In this document: positions 9,531 through 22,904 of the stretch, piece by piece
Layout of the letters: every line of letters begins with the position of its first letter
Position numbering within the stretch: the first letter of the stretch is position 1
Program-made: the position numbers and the translations under genes
Notes under the pieces: model-generated
Seen by the model: the letters and a program-made list of their open reading frames with translations, nothing else
Database searches by the model: none
What the model was told of the DNA's origin: nothing
Source: Gammaproteobacteria bacterium
GTDB lineage: Bacteria > Pseudomonadota > Gammaproteobacteria > Pseudomonadales > Azotimanducaceae
Assembly (NCBI GenBank): GCA_002704225.1
Contig: PAFU01000037.1
Location: 1 to 45,181, forward strand
Reading direction: 5' to 3'
DNA length: 45,181 nucleotides

Positions 9531-11447
9531 CTAGCTCTCGCTTGGCGGCAAAAGATCCATTAACAGGCGGTTCATCCGCGATACATAGGTCGCTGGGTCC
9601 TGCAGCGTACCACCTTCCGCCAAGCTGGCTTGATCGAACAAAAGCTCGACCAGTTCGGCAAAGCGATCCTCGTCCACTTCAGTGTCTAGGCGGTGCAGTA
9701 AGGGATGCTCAGCATTGAACTCGAAAAACGGCTTACTTTCGGGCATGGTCTGACCGCTGGCTTCGAGTATTTTGCGCATCTGAATGCCCACTCCGAAGTC
9801 TGACAACACCAAGCAGGCGGGAGAGTCGGTCAGACGCTTGGACGGTCGCACCCCTTCGACTTTCTCACCGATGACGGCCTGAATGCGCTCGGTCAGCGGA
9901 TGTTCTTCGGTTTCTTTGTCATCTTTGTCCTCGTCGGCCTTGGATTCACCGGGCAGGGCGACGTCGCCCCGCATCACGTCGACAAAGGGTACGCCTTCGT
10001 ATTCGGTCAGCGAGCTCATCAGCCACTCGTCGATTCGATCGAACATCACCAGCACTTCCACACCTTTGTCCTTAAAAATTTCCAGATGTGGGCTGCGGCT
10101 GGCGGTTTCATAGGTTTCGGCACAGATGTAGTAAATGCTTTCCTGATCTTCCTTTTTGCGCGCCAAATAATCTTCCAGACCCACATTTTTGACTTTGCCT
10201 TCGCCAGATGTGGACGCAAAACGCAGCAGTTTCATGATCGCCGCGCGGTTGGCAAAGTCTTCGCCGGCACCCTCTTTGATGACCTCACCGAATTCATCCC
10301 AGAATGCCTGATATTGCTCAGGATCCTTCTTCGCCATGTCTTCCAGCATGCTCAGCACGCGCTTGGTTACGGCGTTGCGGATGGACGTGACCCGTTCGTC
10401 TTGCTGCAAAATTTCTCGAGACACGTTCAGCGGCAGATCGTTGGAATCAATAACACCTTTGACGAAGCGCAGGTACAAGGGCAGAAATTGATCCGCATCG
10501 TCCATAATGAAAACGCGCTGCACGTAGAGCTTCAGACCTTTGGGCATCTCTCGGTTGTACAAATCAAATGGTGCGCGCTTAGGCAAATAGATCAGGCTCG
10601 TGTACTCGAACTTGCCTTCTACCCGATTATGGCTCCAGCTGAGAGGGTCCTCAAAATCGTGGGAGACATGTTTGTAAAACTCTTTGTATTCCTCGTCTTC
10701 GACTTCCGAGCGTGAACGGGTCCACAGCGCTTGAGCGGAGTTGACGCCCTCCAGCTCAGACACAAACGCTTCGTCTTCAGGCGCACCGTAGCCGGGCTGG
10801 GAGAACATGCGCACGGGCACACCGATGTGGTCGGAGTACCGAGTGACAATGTGACGTAGTCGAGCGTCTTCGGCGTACTCCAAAGCATCTTCCTGCAAAT
10901 GCAAAACGACTTGAGTGCCTCTAGGAAGGCCTTCGGCGACATCAAGGCTGTAGGCGTCTTCGCCGGTAGAACGCCAACGCACCCCATCGCCGCCGCCGGC
11001 GCTTTGGGTTAGCACTTCCACTTCCTTGGCCACCATGAAGGCACTGTAAAAACCGACACCGAACTGACCAATCAACTGGGAGTCGGACTTTTGATCACCG
11101 GTAAGGTTGGCGAGAAACTCTGCCGTGCCGGATTTGGCAATGGTGCCAAGATGCGCGATCACCTCATCTCGCGACATACCAATGCCGTTGTCCGCGATGG
11201 TCAACGTACCCGCGTCTTTGTCGAACGTGACGTCGATATGAAAATCACCGTCATCGCCAATCAAAGCAGGCTCTTCAATGGATCGAAAACGCAGCTTGTC
11301 GATGGCGTCTGATGCGTTGGAAATAAGCTCACGAAGAAAAATCTCGCGATTGGAATACAGCGAGTGAATCATCAGCTGCAGCAGCTGTTTGGCTTCGGTT
11401 TGGAAATTAAGAGTTTCGGACTGGTTTTCGGACTGCGTATCGCTCAT
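9531..11447 (-). CDS. htpG: Chaperone HtpG (bacterial Hsp90)
   Basis: HtpG is an ATP-dependent chaperone that remodels client proteins late in folding; 638 residues, a normal length. The N-terminal GHKL ATPase domain shows [26 protein letters not shown] and the lid/glycine loop [14 protein letters not shown]. The middle domain holds [20 protein letters not shown], and the C-terminal dimerisation domain ends near [16 protein letters not shown] lies eight bases before the ATG. A sigma-32-like promoter at 11493-11521 indicates heat-shock control. Confidence 0.98.
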   Translation of the reverse strand: MSDTQSENQSETLNFQTEAKQLLQLMIHSLYSNREIFLRELISNASDAIDKLRFRSIEEPALIGDDGDFHIDVTFDKDAGTLTIADNGIGMSRDEVIAHLGTIAKSGTAEFLANLTGDQKSDSQLIGQFGVGFYSAFMVAKEVEVLTQSAGGGDGVRWRSTGEDAYSLDVAEGLPRGTQVVLHLQEDALEYAEDARLRHIVTRYSDHIGVPVRMFSQPGYGAPEDEAFVSELEGVNSAQALWTRSRSEVEDEEYKEFYKHVSHDFEDPLSWSHNRVEGKFEYTSLIYLPKRAPFDLYNREMPKGLKLYVQRVFIMDDADQFLPLYLRFVKGVIDSNDLPLNVSREILQQDERVTSIRNAVTKRVLSMLEDMAKKDPEQYQAFWDEFGEVIKEGAGEDFANRAAIMKLLRFASTSGEGKVKNVGLEDYLARKKEDQESIYYICAETYETASRSPHLEIFKDKGVEVLVMFDRIDEWLMSSLTEYEGVPFVDVMRGDVALPGESKADEDKDDKETEEHPLTERIQAVIGEKVEGVRPSKRLTDSPACLVLSDFGVGIQMRKILEASGQTMPESKPFFEFNAEHPLLHRLDTEVDEDRFAELVELLFDQASLAEGGTLQDPATYVSRMNRLLMDLLPPSES

Positions 11448-11492
11448 GTGGCGTTCTTCCCCTATGCGCTAGTGAGATCTCGTATGCGCAGG

Positions 11493-11521
11493 AAGATGGG
11501 GATTACCCGGGGGAATTCAAG
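11493..11521 (-). promoter_or_regulatory. Sigma-32-type heat-shock promoter of htpG
   Basis: On the minus strand CTTGAAT (11521-11515) and CCCCATCTT (11501-11493) are separated by exactly 13 bases. This matches the known RpoH consensus (CTTGAAA, 11-16 bases, CCCCATnT), with the same spacer as the E. coli dnaK P1 promoter. It lies 46 bp upstream of the htpG ATG, in the right orientation. A second CTTGAAA is nine bases further upstream, but its spacing of 22 is too long. Confidence 0.8.
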
Positions 11522-11550
11522 CGTTTCAAGGGCCAATGCCCCTGAAACGC
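11521..11550 (-). terminator. Stem-loop after sucD
   Basis: GCGTTTCA and TGAAACGC pair perfectly, then one A/C mismatch and GGG/CCC close a six-base loop. It starts 15 bases after the sucD stop. The minus strand continues TTGAATT, so there is no strong U-tract. It may act as an mRNA 3'-end stabiliser or a weak terminator of the sdh-suc transcript. Its outer arm abuts the -35 of the htpG promoter. Confidence 0.5.
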
Positions 11551-11564
11551 AAAAGCAAGGTGCC

Positions 11565-12440
11565 TTAGCTCCAGCCGGTCACGTCGGCCAAGGCGTCGCC
11601 AATTTCCGCCAGGCTTCGGACGGTGCGGACGCCTGCGTCTTGCAGCGCGGCAAATTTATCGTCAGCAGTACCCTTACCACCAGCAATAATCGCACCGGCA
11701 TGACCCATGCGCTTTCCAGGAGGCGCGGTGACGCCCGCGATATAGCCAACTACCGGCTTGGTCACATGCGCCTTGATGTAGGCAGCGGCCTCTTCTTCAG
11801 CATTGCCGCCGATCTCACCCACCATCACAATGGCTTCGGTCGCCGGATCTTTCTCGAACAGCTCTAAAATGTCGATAAAGTGGCTGCCCGGAATCGGGTC
11901 GCCGCCAATACCAACGCAGGAACTTTGGCCAAAGCCACGATCCGTGGTCTGTTTGACCGCTTCGTAGGTCAGGGTGCCGGAACGGGACACGATGCCGACT
12001 TTGCCAGGCAGGTGAATATCACCTGGCATGATGCCAATCTTGCATTCGCCGGGCGTGATCACACCTGGGCAATTGGGCCCGATCATGCGCGCGCCACTTT
12101 GCTCAATCCGCGCTTTCACCGCCAGCATGTCCAGCGTTGGGATACCTTCCGTGATGCATACAATGAGTTCGATGCCCGCGTTCAGTGCTTCCAAAATGGA
12201 GTCTTTGCAGAAACTCGCTGGCACGTAAATCACGCTGGCCGTCGCGCCCGTTTGAGCTACTGCGTCGGATACTGTATCGAAAACTGGCAGACCCAGATGG
12301 GTTGTGCCGCCCTTGCCCGGCGTCACGCCGCCCACAAGCTGGGTGCCGTATGCCAACGCCTGCTCACTGTGCAGGGTGCCCTGTGATCCGGTAAAACCTT
12401 GGCAAATGACCTTGGTGTCTTTATTGATCAAAATACTCAT
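11565..12440 (-). CDS. sucD: Succinyl-CoA synthetase alpha subunit
   Basis: SucD is the CoA-binding subunit that carries the phosphohistidine intermediate of succinyl-CoA synthetase (TCA cycle, substrate-level phosphorylation). The 291-residue product begins with the CoA-binding domain ([20 protein letters not shown]). It has the [20 protein letters not shown] segment and the active-site histidine in [14 protein letters not shown]. Its ATG overlaps the sucC stop by four bases (ATGA), coupling alpha and beta translation. Last gene of the sdh-suc block. Confidence 0.98.
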   Translation of the reverse strand: MSILINKDTKVICQGFTGSQGTLHSEQALAYGTQLVGGVTPGKGGTTHLGLPVFDTVSDAVAQTGATASVIYVPASFCKDSILEALNAGIELIVCITEGIPTLDMLAVKARIEQSGARMIGPNCPGVITPGECKIGIMPGDIHLPGKVGIVSRSGTLTYEAVKQTTDRGFGQSSCVGIGGDPIPGSHFIDILELFEKDPATEAIVMVGEIGGNAEEEAAAYIKAHVTKPVVGYIAGVTAPPGKRMGHAGAIIAGGKGTADDKFAALQDAGVRTVRSLAEIGDALADVTGWS

Positions 12441-13606
12441 GCTTGACCTCCAGCCGCCGCTACGGCCTTTTCGACCGCGTCTACCAGTGATTCACCGGGG
12501 ATAATGTTTAAACCGCTGTCCGCCAACGTTTGACGACCCAATGCAGAATTATTGCCTTCAAAACGCACCACGACGGGCACTTCTACACCCACCTCTTGAA
12601 CCGCACCAATGATGCCCTCGGCAATGGTCGCGCAGCTGACGATACCGCCAAAGATGTTAATCAATACGGCTTTTACCGCCGAATCGGATAGGATGATCTT
12701 AAACGCTTCGGCTACCGCCTCCTTGGTCGCGCCGCCGCCAACGTCCAGGAAGTTGGCCGGGTTACCACCATGCAGCTTCACTAAGTCCATGGTGCCCATG
12801 GCCAGACCCGCACCGTTGACCATGCAACCAATATTGCCTTCCAACGCCACGTAATTAAGGCTGTATTCAGCTGCTTGTGCCTCGCGCTCGTCCTCTTGGC
12901 TTGGGTCGTTCATCTCGGCAATGGCAGGCTGACGATACAGCGCATTGCCGTCGATGTTGATTTTCGCGTCTAGGCAGTGAATGTCACCGTCCGTCGTAAC
13001 AACCAGAGGATTAATCTCGAGCAACGAGCAATCTGTTTCCTCAAAAAGTTTTGCTAAGCCCATGAAAAGATTAGCGAACTGTCGAATTTGAGCGCCTTCT
13101 AAACCGAGTTTAAATGCCAGCTCTCGGCCCTGATATGGCTGCGCCCCCACCGCTGGATCGATGGTTGCGCGGAGAATTTTCTCGGGCGTCTCTTCGGCCA
13201 CCTGTTCAATTTCGACGCCACCTTCGGTAGACGCCATAAACACCACTCGACGGCTACCGCGGTCAATAACCGCACTGAGATAGAGCTCTCGCTCGATATC
13301 GGTGCAGCTTTCGACGTAGATCTTGCTGACGGGCTGTCCGTTTTCATCGGTCTGAATAGTGACGAGGTTCTTGCCAATCCACTGATCGGCAAAGGCACGT
13401 ATTTCGTCTAGCGAATCCGCCAACTTGACGCCACCGGCCTTGCCTCGCCCCCCCGCATGAACCTGCACCTTGACCACCCAGCGATCGCCGCCGATTTTTT
13501 GTGCTGCTGCAACGGCTTCGTCTGCGGTATCCACCGCATACCCCTCTGAAACGGGTAAGCCGTACTGCGCAAACAGACCCTTGGCCTGATACTCGTGTAG
13601 ATTCAT
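12437..13606 (-). CDS. sucC: Succinyl-CoA synthetase beta subunit
   Basis: SucC is the ATP-grasp subunit that binds nucleotide and succinate. The 389-residue product starts [19 protein letters not shown], the family N-terminus. It shows [14 protein letters not shown], the [10 protein letters not shown] metal-binding stretch and [24 protein letters not shown] lies 11 bases before the ATG. It follows lpd after 101 bp that can fold into a hairpin, and it overlaps sucD by four bases. Confidence 0.98.
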   Translation of the reverse strand: MNLHEYQAKGLFAQYGLPVSEGYAVDTADEAVAAAQKIGGDRWVVKVQVHAGGRGKAGGVKLADSLDEIRAFADQWIGKNLVTIQTDENGQPVSKIYVESCTDIERELYLSAVIDRGSRRVVFMASTEGGVEIEQVAEETPEKILRATIDPAVGAQPYQGRELAFKLGLEGAQIRQFANLFMGLAKLFEETDCSLLEINPLVVTTDGDIHCLDAKINIDGNALYRQPAIAEMNDPSQEDEREAQAAEYSLNYVALEGNIGCMVNGAGLAMGTMDLVKLHGGNPANFLDVGGGATKEAVAEAFKIILSDSAVKAVLINIFGGIVSCATIAEGIIGAVQEVGVEVPVVVRFEGNNSALGRQTLADSGLNIIPGESLVDAVEKAVAAAGGQA

Positions 13607-13644
13607 GGTGTTTTCATCCTCCCTTTTACTGTTTCACCAAACAA

Positions 13645-13689
13645 CGGTTACCGCCGCTTGATGTGGCGCCGATCTCACATCGACAACCG
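13645..13689 (-). other. Intercistronic stem-loop between lpd and sucC
   Basis: Two nested inverted repeats, CGGTT/AACCG outside and GATGTG/CACATC inside, bracket a ten-base loop in the 101-bp lpd-sucC gap. There is no U-tract after it in the direction of transcription. A role in mRNA processing, or in setting SucCD levels apart from the upstream genes, is an inference. The pairing itself is read directly. Confidence 0.4.
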
Positions 13690-13707
13690 CTGAATAAAAA
13701 CGGAACG

Positions 13708-16390
<2,683 letters not shown>

Positions 16391-16392
16391 GC

Positions 16393-19257
16393 TTAGTGTC
16401 CATTCTCCATGTCGTCACGGGGCTCTTCTGTGAGAGCGGTTTGAACGAGTTGTTGCTGTTGTTCGTTGTGCACGCTGGCGTAACCCACCGCCGGGGCAGC
16501 AAAGGCTTCACGACCCGCGTAATGCAGCGAAGGCACCTTGTCGAGGCGATTGATCACACGTCGGATACGGTGTTGTATCGAGAACCAAGCGCCCTGATTG
16601 ATGGGTTCTTCCTGACACCAGATCACTTGTTCCGCTTTGCTGAACCTGCTGAGTTCTTGCAGCAGTTCCTCGTCTGGAAACGGATAGAGCTGCTCAATGC
16701 GCACGATCGCGACGTTGTCCAGTTCCTGTTCCGCTCGGGCTTCCCACAAATCGTAAAAGACCTTGCCGCTGCACAGCACAACCCGCTTCACTTTTTTGCT
16801 CTGCAGGGCCTCTGTTTCGCCGATCACCAACTGGAATTGGCCGTCGCATAACTCATCGACCGTGGAAACCGCCAGCTTGTGTCGCAGCAGACTTTTGGGG
16901 GTCATCGCAATCAGCGGTTTTCGGGTTGGCCGAATCGCCTGACGACGCAGCATATGGTAAACCTGTGCTGGCGTTGACGGCACACAGATCTGCATATTGC
17001 GCTCCGCACAAAGCTGCAGAAAGCGCTCGAGCCGCGCTGACGAATGCTCAGGCCCTGCCCCTTCGAAGCCGTGGGGCAACAGCATGGTTAAGCCACACAG
17101 GCGGGCCCACTTGGTTTCACCCGAGCTGATGAACTGATCAATGACGACCTGTGCACCATTGGCAAAGTCACCAAATTGAGCTTCCCAAACCACAAGGGTA
17201 CCGGGCGTCGTGGTCGCATAGCCATATTCAAAAGCGAGGACGGCCTCTTCAGATAGCAGTGAGTCGTAAAGATCAAAGGTGACGTCCTCGCGAAGCCGAT
17301 TCAAGGGAATCAAACGCGAGCCGTCCTTTTGATTGTGCAGTGCCGCGTGGCGATGGGAGAACGTACCCACGCCCACGTCTTGGCCGGTTAGCCGCACTGG
17401 ATAGCCTTGATCAACTAACGTCGCATAGGCCATAACCTCCGCCATACCCCAGTTAACCGACATCGCGCCCGCCGCCATACGGTGGCGATCTTCCAAAATC
17501 TTACTCACCTGTCGATGCAGAACAAATCCGTCCGGGAGGCTTTCCAGGCGAGCGGATAATTCTTGGAAGGCTGCGTTATCAAAGCGGGTATCTGCCGGCG
17601 CATCCAAGCTTGAACCCAGATACGGTGCCCAGTCGACAAACAGCTTAGTGTCCGGTTCGTGCACCAGATCCAGCGCCACACTCTCTCCAGACTCCAAGCG
17701 CGAGCGATAGCGTTCAGTCATCGCGTCGATCGCATCCGTCTGAACAACTCCATCTGCCACCATCTTTTCGCTGAACGCCGCGCAAACAGTGTTTTGCGCA
17801 CGAATTTTCTGGTACATCAGTGGCTGGGTCTTCATGGGCTCTTCGGCTTCATTGTGACCACGACGCCGGTAGCAGATCAGATCGATCACCACGTCTTTGC
17901 GGAATTCCATACGATAGTCCGCTGCCAACTGCGTCGCAAAAATAACGGCCTCGGGATCATCACCGTTTACGTGCAGAATCGGCGCCTGAATCATCTTCGC
18001 CACCTCGGTGCAGTACTCGGTGGACCGGGCATCTATCTGCTTGTGCGTGGTAAATCCGATCTGGTTGTTTACGATGATGTGAACACTGCCGCCGGTTTTA
18101 AAGCCGCGGGTTTGCGACATCTGGAAGGTTTCCATCACCACGCCCTGGCCCGCAAATGCGGCGTCGCCGTGAATGATGATCGGGGCCACCAAATCTCCGG
18201 CGTAGTCTTTACGACGATCTTGGCGGGCACGCACGGAGCCTTCTGCTACCGGCGCAACGATCTCCAAATGCGAAGGATTAAACGAAAGCGCCAGGTGCAT
18301 CTCGCCACCCGGGGTCATCACATTGGATGAAAAACCCTGATGGTATTTGACGTCACCCGAGCCGTTTTCGCTTAGTACCCGACCGTCAAATTCGTCAAAC
18401 AGCTCGCCTGGATTTTTACCCAGCACGTTCACCAATACATTGAGCCGCCCCCGGTGCGCCATGGCAATCACCGATTCGCGAACCCCATGGGTACCAAGAC
18501 GCTGCAAGAGTTCGTGCAGCATGGGAATCAGGCTTTCGCCACCCTCCAGGCCAAACCGTTTGGTGCCCGGATACCGCCGATGCAGATACTTTTCTAACCC
18601 TTCGGCAGCGATCAAGCGTTCCAGAATGCGCTGCTTTTGGTGCTCATCAAACTGAGGCTTGCCACGGGCGCTCTCTAGGCGCTGCTGAACCCATAACTGC
18701 TCGCGCGTATCCACAATGTGCATGTATTCAGCGCCAATGGAACCGCAGTACGTGCTTTCAAGGGCGTCGACCAAATCTCTGAGCTTTGCGGCCCCATCGC
18801 CATAGTGAAAAGTGCCAGTTTGGAAGGTTTCATCCAGACTGGCTGGCGACAAATTATGATAAGCAAGATCAAGCACTGGCATTTCAGGGCGTTCCATCAT
18901 GCCCAATGGGTCGATGTCCGCGCGCTTATGTCCCCGGTGGCGATAAGCGGCCACCAAATCTTGCACCCGCATCTGCTGGGTTTCGTGGGCACTGGAAATT
19001 TCAGTGGAAACTTTTTCTGGGCGCGCTTTCAGCCGATTCCGGCCAAGACGTTCGAAATGCTGGATGACTTCAGAGTGCGGGGTGTCTGGACCAATGGTGC
19101 TCTCTACCGTCGGCAACGTGTCAAAGTAACTGCGCCAAACCTCTGGAACCGCGCTGGGATCCTGCAGGTACTCTTCGTACAGGGCTTCGATGTAGGCGGC
19201 GTTTTGTCCACCAAGGTGTGAGCTGCGCAGCATGCGCTGCATGAATCCTTCAGTCAC
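16393..19257 (-). CDS. sucA: 2-oxoglutarate dehydrogenase E1
   Basis: SucA is the thiamine-diphosphate E1 component that decarboxylates 2-oxoglutarate; 954 residues. Visible signatures are the N-terminal E2-binding part ([20 protein letters not shown]), [36 protein letters not shown], and the thiamine-binding [14 protein letters not shown]. The C-terminal domain carries [16 protein letters not shown]. The start is a GTG at 19257: AGAGGA lies directly upstream, and the resulting N-terminus matches Pseudomonas SucA in length (a methionine lies five codons further in). First gene after a 350-bp gap, so it may have its own promoter. Confidence 0.97.
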   Translation of the reverse strand: MTEGFMQRMLRSSHLGGQNAAYIEALYEEYLQDPSAVPEVWRSYFDTLPTVESTIGPDTPHSEVIQHFERLGRNRLKARPEKVSTEISSAHETQQMRVQDLVAAYRHRGHKRADIDPLGMMERPEMPVLDLAYHNLSPASLDETFQTGTFHYGDGAAKLRDLVDALESTYCGSIGAEYMHIVDTREQLWVQQRLESARGKPQFDEHQKQRILERLIAAEGLEKYLHRRYPGTKRFGLEGGESLIPMLHELLQRLGTHGVRESVIAMAHRGRLNVLVNVLGKNPGELFDEFDGRVLSENGSGDVKYHQGFSSNVMTPGGEMHLALSFNPSHLEIVAPVAEGSVRARQDRRKDYAGDLVAPIIIHGDAAFAGQGVVMETFQMSQTRGFKTGGSVHIIVNNQIGFTTHKQIDARSTEYCTEVAKMIQAPILHVNGDDPEAVIFATQLAADYRMEFRKDVVIDLICYRRRGHNEAEEPMKTQPLMYQKIRAQNTVCAAFSEKMVADGVVQTDAIDAMTERYRSRLESGESVALDLVHEPDTKLFVDWAPYLGSSLDAPADTRFDNAAFQELSARLESLPDGFVLHRQVSKILEDRHRMAAGAMSVNWGMAEVMAYATLVDQGYPVRLTGQDVGVGTFSHRHAALHNQKDGSRLIPLNRLREDVTFDLYDSLLSEEAVLAFEYGYATTTPGTLVVWEAQFGDFANGAQVVIDQFISSGETKWARLCGLTMLLPHGFEGAGPEHSSARLERFLQLCAERNMQICVPSTPAQVYHMLRRQAIRPTRKPLIAMTPKSLLRHKLAVSTVDELCDGQFQLVIGETEALQSKKVKRVVLCSGKVFYDLWEARAEQELDNVAIVRIEQLYPFPDEELLQELSRFSKAEQVIWCQEEPINQGAWFSIQHRIRRVINRLDKVPSLHYAGREAFAAPAVGYASVHNEQQQQLVQTALTEEPRDDMENGH

Positions 19258-19279
19258 CGTATTCCTCTTTTGTTACTGT

Positions 19280-19299
19280 CGAGCGCGTTTTAACGCTCG
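19280..19299 (-). promoter_or_regulatory. Hairpin in the sucA leader
   Basis: CGAGCG and CGCTCG pair perfectly around an eight-base loop, 22 bases upstream of the sucA GTG and just ahead of its AGAGGA ribosome site. It would be in the 5' leader of any transcript reading into sucA. Whether it stabilises the mRNA or modulates initiation cannot be told. Confidence 0.4.
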
Positions 19300-19545
19300 C
19301 ACCCTTCGGTCTGTTACTCGCTCGCTCTTGTGTTCACTCGCGTGCCCTCATCAGTGCTCATACGCACGCGTGTGTGCAGTCTGTTTCGATGCTTTAGCGT
19401 TGGGCGGCTACATCTGCCCTTGGATTTCGCTGGGCGGGGTTTCGTTCGCTCTGCTGCCTTGAATCCACCGAGCTTTCCAGGATCTTGGATTCTCGGCTTT
19501 CGCGGCGGCATTGCCAAGGTCTTTGGGCACAATAATCGACTAAAG

Positions 19546-19565
19546 GGCCGCTCAGAGCGGCGGCC
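19546..19565 (-). terminator. GC-rich hairpin after sdhB
   Basis: GGCCGC (19546-19551) can pair with GCGGCC (19560-19565), or the nested GCCGCT with AGCGGC around CAG. On the minus strand it follows the sdhB stop by about 42 bases and is followed by CTTTA. This fits an intrinsic or partial terminator separating sdhCDAB from sucAB. The U-tract is short, so readthrough is likely. Confidence 0.45.
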
Positions 19566-19607
19566 TGACGGGATTTGGGCATTGCCCGGAGAAATTTGGC
19601 AGTTTTC

Positions 19608-20312
19608 CTACGTTCCCTGCTGCATCAGCATGGTTCGGATCTTGCCAATTGCCCGGGTAGGATTGAGACCCTTGGGGCAAACGCTGACGCAATTCATGAT
19701 GCCTCGGCAGCGAAAAACGCTGAATGGGTCATCCAAGTTAGCCAGCCGCTCTTCGGTGTCGGTATCTCGCGAATCGGCCAAGAAGCGATAAGCCTGCAAC
19801 AATCCCGCAGGGCCGATAAACTTATCGGGGTTCCACCAAAAAGACGGGCAAGAGGTCGAGCAGCAAGCGCACAAGATGCATTCGTACAATCCGTCCAACT
19901 TTTCTCGATCTTCCGGGCTCTGCAAACGCTCTTGGGCAGGAGGCGCTTCTTTGTTGACCAGATAGGGCTGAACCTTGGCGTATTGGTTGTAAAACTGGCT
20001 CATGTCTACAACGAGATCCCTTACGACAGGAAGCCCGGGCAGTGGTCGCAGCACTAGTTTGTTACGCTTCACCACCTCGGATACCGGCGTGATGCATGCC
20101 AGACCGTTCTTACCATTCATGTTGACGCCATCAGAGCCGCAGACGCCTTCCCGACAACTGCGTCGAAAGCTCAGCGTAGGATCCGCGTCTTTCATCAGAT
20201 GCAACACGTCCAGAACCATTAAGTCCCTACCTTCCGGCAGTTCAACTTCCACATCACGCATCACTGGCACTTCGTCCAGATCCGGGTTGTAGCGATAAAC
20301 ACTTACTTGCAT
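19608..20312 (-). CDS. sdhB: Succinate dehydrogenase iron-sulfur subunit
   Basis: SdhB carries electrons from FAD to ubiquinone through three Fe-S clusters at the inner membrane. The 234-residue product has the [2Fe-2S] cysteines in SCREGVCGSDGVNMNGKNG and its following Cys. The second set is CILCACCSTSCPSFWW, and the third is CRGIMNCVSVCPKGLNP. Length matches E. coli SdhB. It lies 49 bp after sdhA and is the last gene of sdhCDAB. Confidence 0.98.
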   Translation of the reverse strand: MQVSVYRYNPDLDEVPVMRDVEVELPEGRDLMVLDVLHLMKDADPTLSFRRSCREGVCGSDGVNMNGKNGLACITPVSEVVKRNKLVLRPLPGLPVVRDLVVDMSQFYNQYAKVQPYLVNKEAPPAQERLQSPEDREKLDGLYECILCACCSTSCPSFWWNPDKFIGPAGLLQAYRFLADSRDTDTEERLANLDDPFSVFRCRGIMNCVSVCPKGLNPTRAIGKIRTMLMQQGT

Positions 20313-20361
20313 AACAGTAGACCTAAATTTTAGTTAATACGGTAAAAATGGGAGAACGGCC

Positions 20362-22134
20362 TTAGTAAACCCGTTCCTTAGGCTCAAAGGCTTCCATGGT
20401 GCGAGGCGCAAAATTCACGTCTCGCTTGCCAACGCGCTTATCCTCTGGGAAGTACATTGAGTGACACAGCCAGTTTTCGTCGTCTCGCGTCTGGTAGTCG
20501 TCACGCGCATGGGCTCCCCGGCTTTCTTTTCTACCCTCTGCGGTAACCGCCGTGGCTTCGGCCACTTCCAACAAGTTGTCCAGCTCCAATGCCTCCAACC
20601 GGGCAGTGTTGAATGCTGACGACTTGTCCGGCATGTCCGCTTTGGCGATGCGCTCGCGCAGGTCCGCCAGTTGCTTAATACCTTCCTGCATGTTCTTTTC
20701 GGTGCGGAACACTCCGAAGCTGTTCTGCATCGTGGTTTGAAGCTCTTTCTTCAGGTCGTAAATTGACTCACCACCACTGGATTCGTTCCAGCGGTTGAGG
20801 CGTGCCATGGACGCTTCGATATCCGATTCGCTCGCGTCGCGATAAGACACGCCTTGGCGCATGACCTGTTCAATGTGTAAGCCCGCTGCGCGACCGAACA
20901 CCACCAAGTCCAGCAACGAGTTTCCGCCCAGTCGATTCGCTCCATGGACTGACACACAGGCGGCTTCGCCTGCTGCGTACAAGCCTTCTACAGCGACGTC
21001 TTGCCCCGCTGCGTCCTGCGTCAGAGCCTGCCCGCTAACCTGAGTCGGAATGCCACCCATCATATAGTGGCATGTGGGCACGACTGGGATCGGCTCTTTG
21101 ACCGGATCAACATGAGCGAACGTCCGAGACAGTTCCAAAATACCTGGCAATCGACTGTTCAGAACGTCCTCGCCTAAATGATCAAGCTTCAGTTTGACGT
21201 GATCCCCGTCAGGACCGCAGCCTCTGCCTTCAATGATTTCGATCACCATGGAGCGGGCCACCACATCTCGGCCAGCCAAATCCTTCGCTGATGGCGCGTA
21301 ACGCTCCATGAACCGCTCGCCGTCCTTATTGATGAGGTATCCACCTTCACCGCGGCAACCCTCGGTAACCAAGGTGCCCGCACCGGCGATTCCGGTCGGG
21401 TGGAACTGCCACATTTCGATATCTTGGACCGGCACGCCGGCCCGAAGCGCCATGCCAATGCCGTCACCGGTACACATCAGTGCGTTGGTGGTCGATGCGT
21501 AAATACGACCAGCGCCCCCAGTCGCAACGACTGTCGCCTTTGAGCTGATGTGTACGACTTCGCCAGTTTCCATGCACAGAGCGATCACACCGACAACAAC
21601 GCCGTCTTGATTTTTCACCATGTCCACGGCAAACCATTCGTTCAGAAACGTGGTCTCCGCTTTCACGTTGGCTTGATAGAGCGTGTGGAGCAAGGCATGA
21701 CCGGTGCGGTCTGCTGCTGCGCAGGTTCGCGCGGCTTGGCCGCCCTTACCGAAATCCTTGGACTGTCCGCCAAAAGGCCGCTGGTATATACGTCCACTCT
21801 CTGTGCGTGAGAACGGCAAGCCCATATGCTCGAGTTCGAATACCGCTTGAGGCCCCTCGGAACACATGTATTCGATAGCGTCCTGATCACCGATGTAATC
21901 CGACCCTTTGACGGTGTCGTACATATGCCAACGCCAATCGTCGTTGGGATCGTCACTGGCTATCGCGCAGGTAATGCCGCCCTGAGCGGAGACCGTGTGC
22001 GAGCGCGTAGGAAATACCTTGCTGATAACCGCCGTCTTCAAACCAGACTGGGCCAGTTGCAGCGCAGCACGAAGCCCGGAACCACCGCCACCGACGATGA
22101 CACCGTCGAATTCCATTTTGCGTATTTGAGCCAT
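20362..22134 (-). CDS. sdhA: Succinate dehydrogenase flavoprotein subunit
   Basis: SdhA oxidises succinate to fumarate on covalently bound FAD; 590 residues. The FAD motif is [17 protein letters not shown], and the flavin-linked histidine lies in [11 protein letters not shown]. Also visible are the [20 protein letters not shown] substrate segment, [30 protein letters not shown], and the C-terminal [16 protein letters not shown] lies six bases before the ATG. It follows sdhD after 24 bp. Confidence 0.98.
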   Translation of the reverse strand: MAQIRKMEFDGVIVGGGGSGLRAALQLAQSGLKTAVISKVFPTRSHTVSAQGGITCAIASDDPNDDWRWHMYDTVKGSDYIGDQDAIEYMCSEGPQAVFELEHMGLPFSRTESGRIYQRPFGGQSKDFGKGGQAARTCAAADRTGHALLHTLYQANVKAETTFLNEWFAVDMVKNQDGVVVGVIALCMETGEVVHISSKATVVATGGAGRIYASTTNALMCTGDGIGMALRAGVPVQDIEMWQFHPTGIAGAGTLVTEGCRGEGGYLINKDGERFMERYAPSAKDLAGRDVVARSMVIEIIEGRGCGPDGDHVKLKLDHLGEDVLNSRLPGILELSRTFAHVDPVKEPIPVVPTCHYMMGGIPTQVSGQALTQDAAGQDVAVEGLYAAGEAACVSVHGANRLGGNSLLDLVVFGRAAGLHIEQVMRQGVSYRDASESDIEASMARLNRWNESSGGESIYDLKKELQTTMQNSFGVFRTEKNMQEGIKQLADLRERIAKADMPDKSSAFNTARLEALELDNLLEVAEATAVTAEGRKESRGAHARDDYQTRDDENWLCHSMYFPEDKRVGKRDVNFAPRTMEAFEPKERVY

Positions 22135-22158
22135 GAGTTACTTCCTAAAGATGAATTC

Positions 22159-22536
22159 TTAAAATTGCCAGACCAAGCGCGTTGCCCACACGAGGTAAAC
22201 AAACAACACCAGCAAACACACCGCTTGGTAAGCAAAGCGAATGGATGTGGCGTACTGCCCAACATGCGCAGGCCGTAAATAGTCTGTACCAATGGTCCAG
22301 AGACCAATCCACGCGTGCGCTACTGTCGAAAGAACAGCCAATGTGCCGGCGATCTTCATTGCTGGAGATCCGAAGAAGGCAGTCAGCGCTGCAAAGTCGA
22401 TATTCTGGGTGAAAAGGAAAAAGGCCATCACCCATCCAAAGTACACAGTAAGAATAACCGCCGTTGAACGCTGCACAACCCAATCTGATAGACCACTATT
22501 GGACAGAGCCATTACTTGAGAAACCTGCTTTACCAT
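22159..22536 (-). CDS. sdhD: Succinate dehydrogenase membrane anchor SdhD
   Basis: This 125-residue membrane anchor has three hydrophobic helices, about residues 26-46, 60-82 and 100-122. Sequence such as SGLSDWVVQRSTAVIL and HAWIGLWTIGTDYL matches SdhD; the histidine of the latter is the likely haem ligand. With SdhC it binds haem b and ubiquinone. The start overlaps the sdhC stop by seven bases (ATGGTAA), and GGAG lies eight bases upstream. An in-frame Met eight codons later is possible but less likely. Confidence 0.93.
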   Translation of the reverse strand: MVKQVSQVMALSNSGLSDWVVQRSTAVILTVYFGWVMAFFLFTQNIDFAALTAFFGSPAMKIAGTLAVLSTVAHAWIGLWTIGTDYLRPAHVGQYATSIRFAYQAVCLLVLFVYLVWATRLVWQF

Positions 22537-22904
22537 AAGATTGCTCCGATGAATCCTGTCGAAATGATGGTGAGAACGATGACGATCACCGACCCGCGTC
22601 GGGCAGCGGCGACAGAATCGCCCAGATGAAAGTCCATTAAAATGTGTTTTAGTCCAGCCAAAATATGAAACTCGAGGGCCGCGATTAGGCCAAGCAAAAT
22701 AAACTTACCCAACGGCTCGGCAATGAGTTGTTGCGCCGCAGCAAAACCCTCGGGTGACGCCAAAGCCATGTCGAGCGCATAGAGTGCAAAGGCCACACCC
22801 ACGAACAAAATGACGCCTGTGACTCGGTGCGTAATGGAAACAAGAGCTGCCAACGGGAAACTGAAGGCGAGCAAGTTCAAATTGACAGGTCTGTCTGTCT
22901 TCAT
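22530..22904 (-). CDS. sdhC: Succinate dehydrogenase cytochrome b subunit SdhC
   Basis: SdhC is the 124-residue cytochrome b556 anchor subunit with three membrane helices. RPVNLNLLAFSFPLAALVSI, ITHRVTGVILFVG (quinone-site region) and HILAGLKHILMDFH (haem histidine) are typical. An in-frame TTG at 22910 would add two residues. The ATG at 22904 is chosen because AGGA lies eight bases upstream and MKTDRPVNLNL is the family N-terminus. First gene of sdhCDAB, divergent from gltA. Confidence 0.94.
   Translation of the reverse strand: MKTDRPVNLNLLAFSFPLAALVSITHRVTGVILFVGVAFALYALDMALASPEGFAAAQQLIAEPLGKFILLGLIAALEFHILAGLKHILMDFHLGDSVAAARRGSVIVIVLTIISTGFIGAILW

Larger units (their letters stand above)
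19258..19607. other. 350-bp sdhB-sucA gap, no gene seen
   Basis: No convincing gene is present; a plus-strand frame here continues antisense through sdhB and has no family resemblance. On the transcribed minus strand the gap begins with a GC-rich hairpin near the sdhB stop and ends with a hairpin just before the sucA ribosome site. Between them GAGCG/CTCGC-type short repeats and TAACAG words recur. The spacing suggests partial termination after sdhCDAB and a separate sucA promoter. I could not pick a -35/-10 pair with confidence. Confidence 0.5.

Noticed and set aside
19330-19791. 153-codon plus-strand frame
   Set aside because: It runs antisense through the 3' part of sdhB, has no ribosome site and no family character; codon bias of sdhB explains it.
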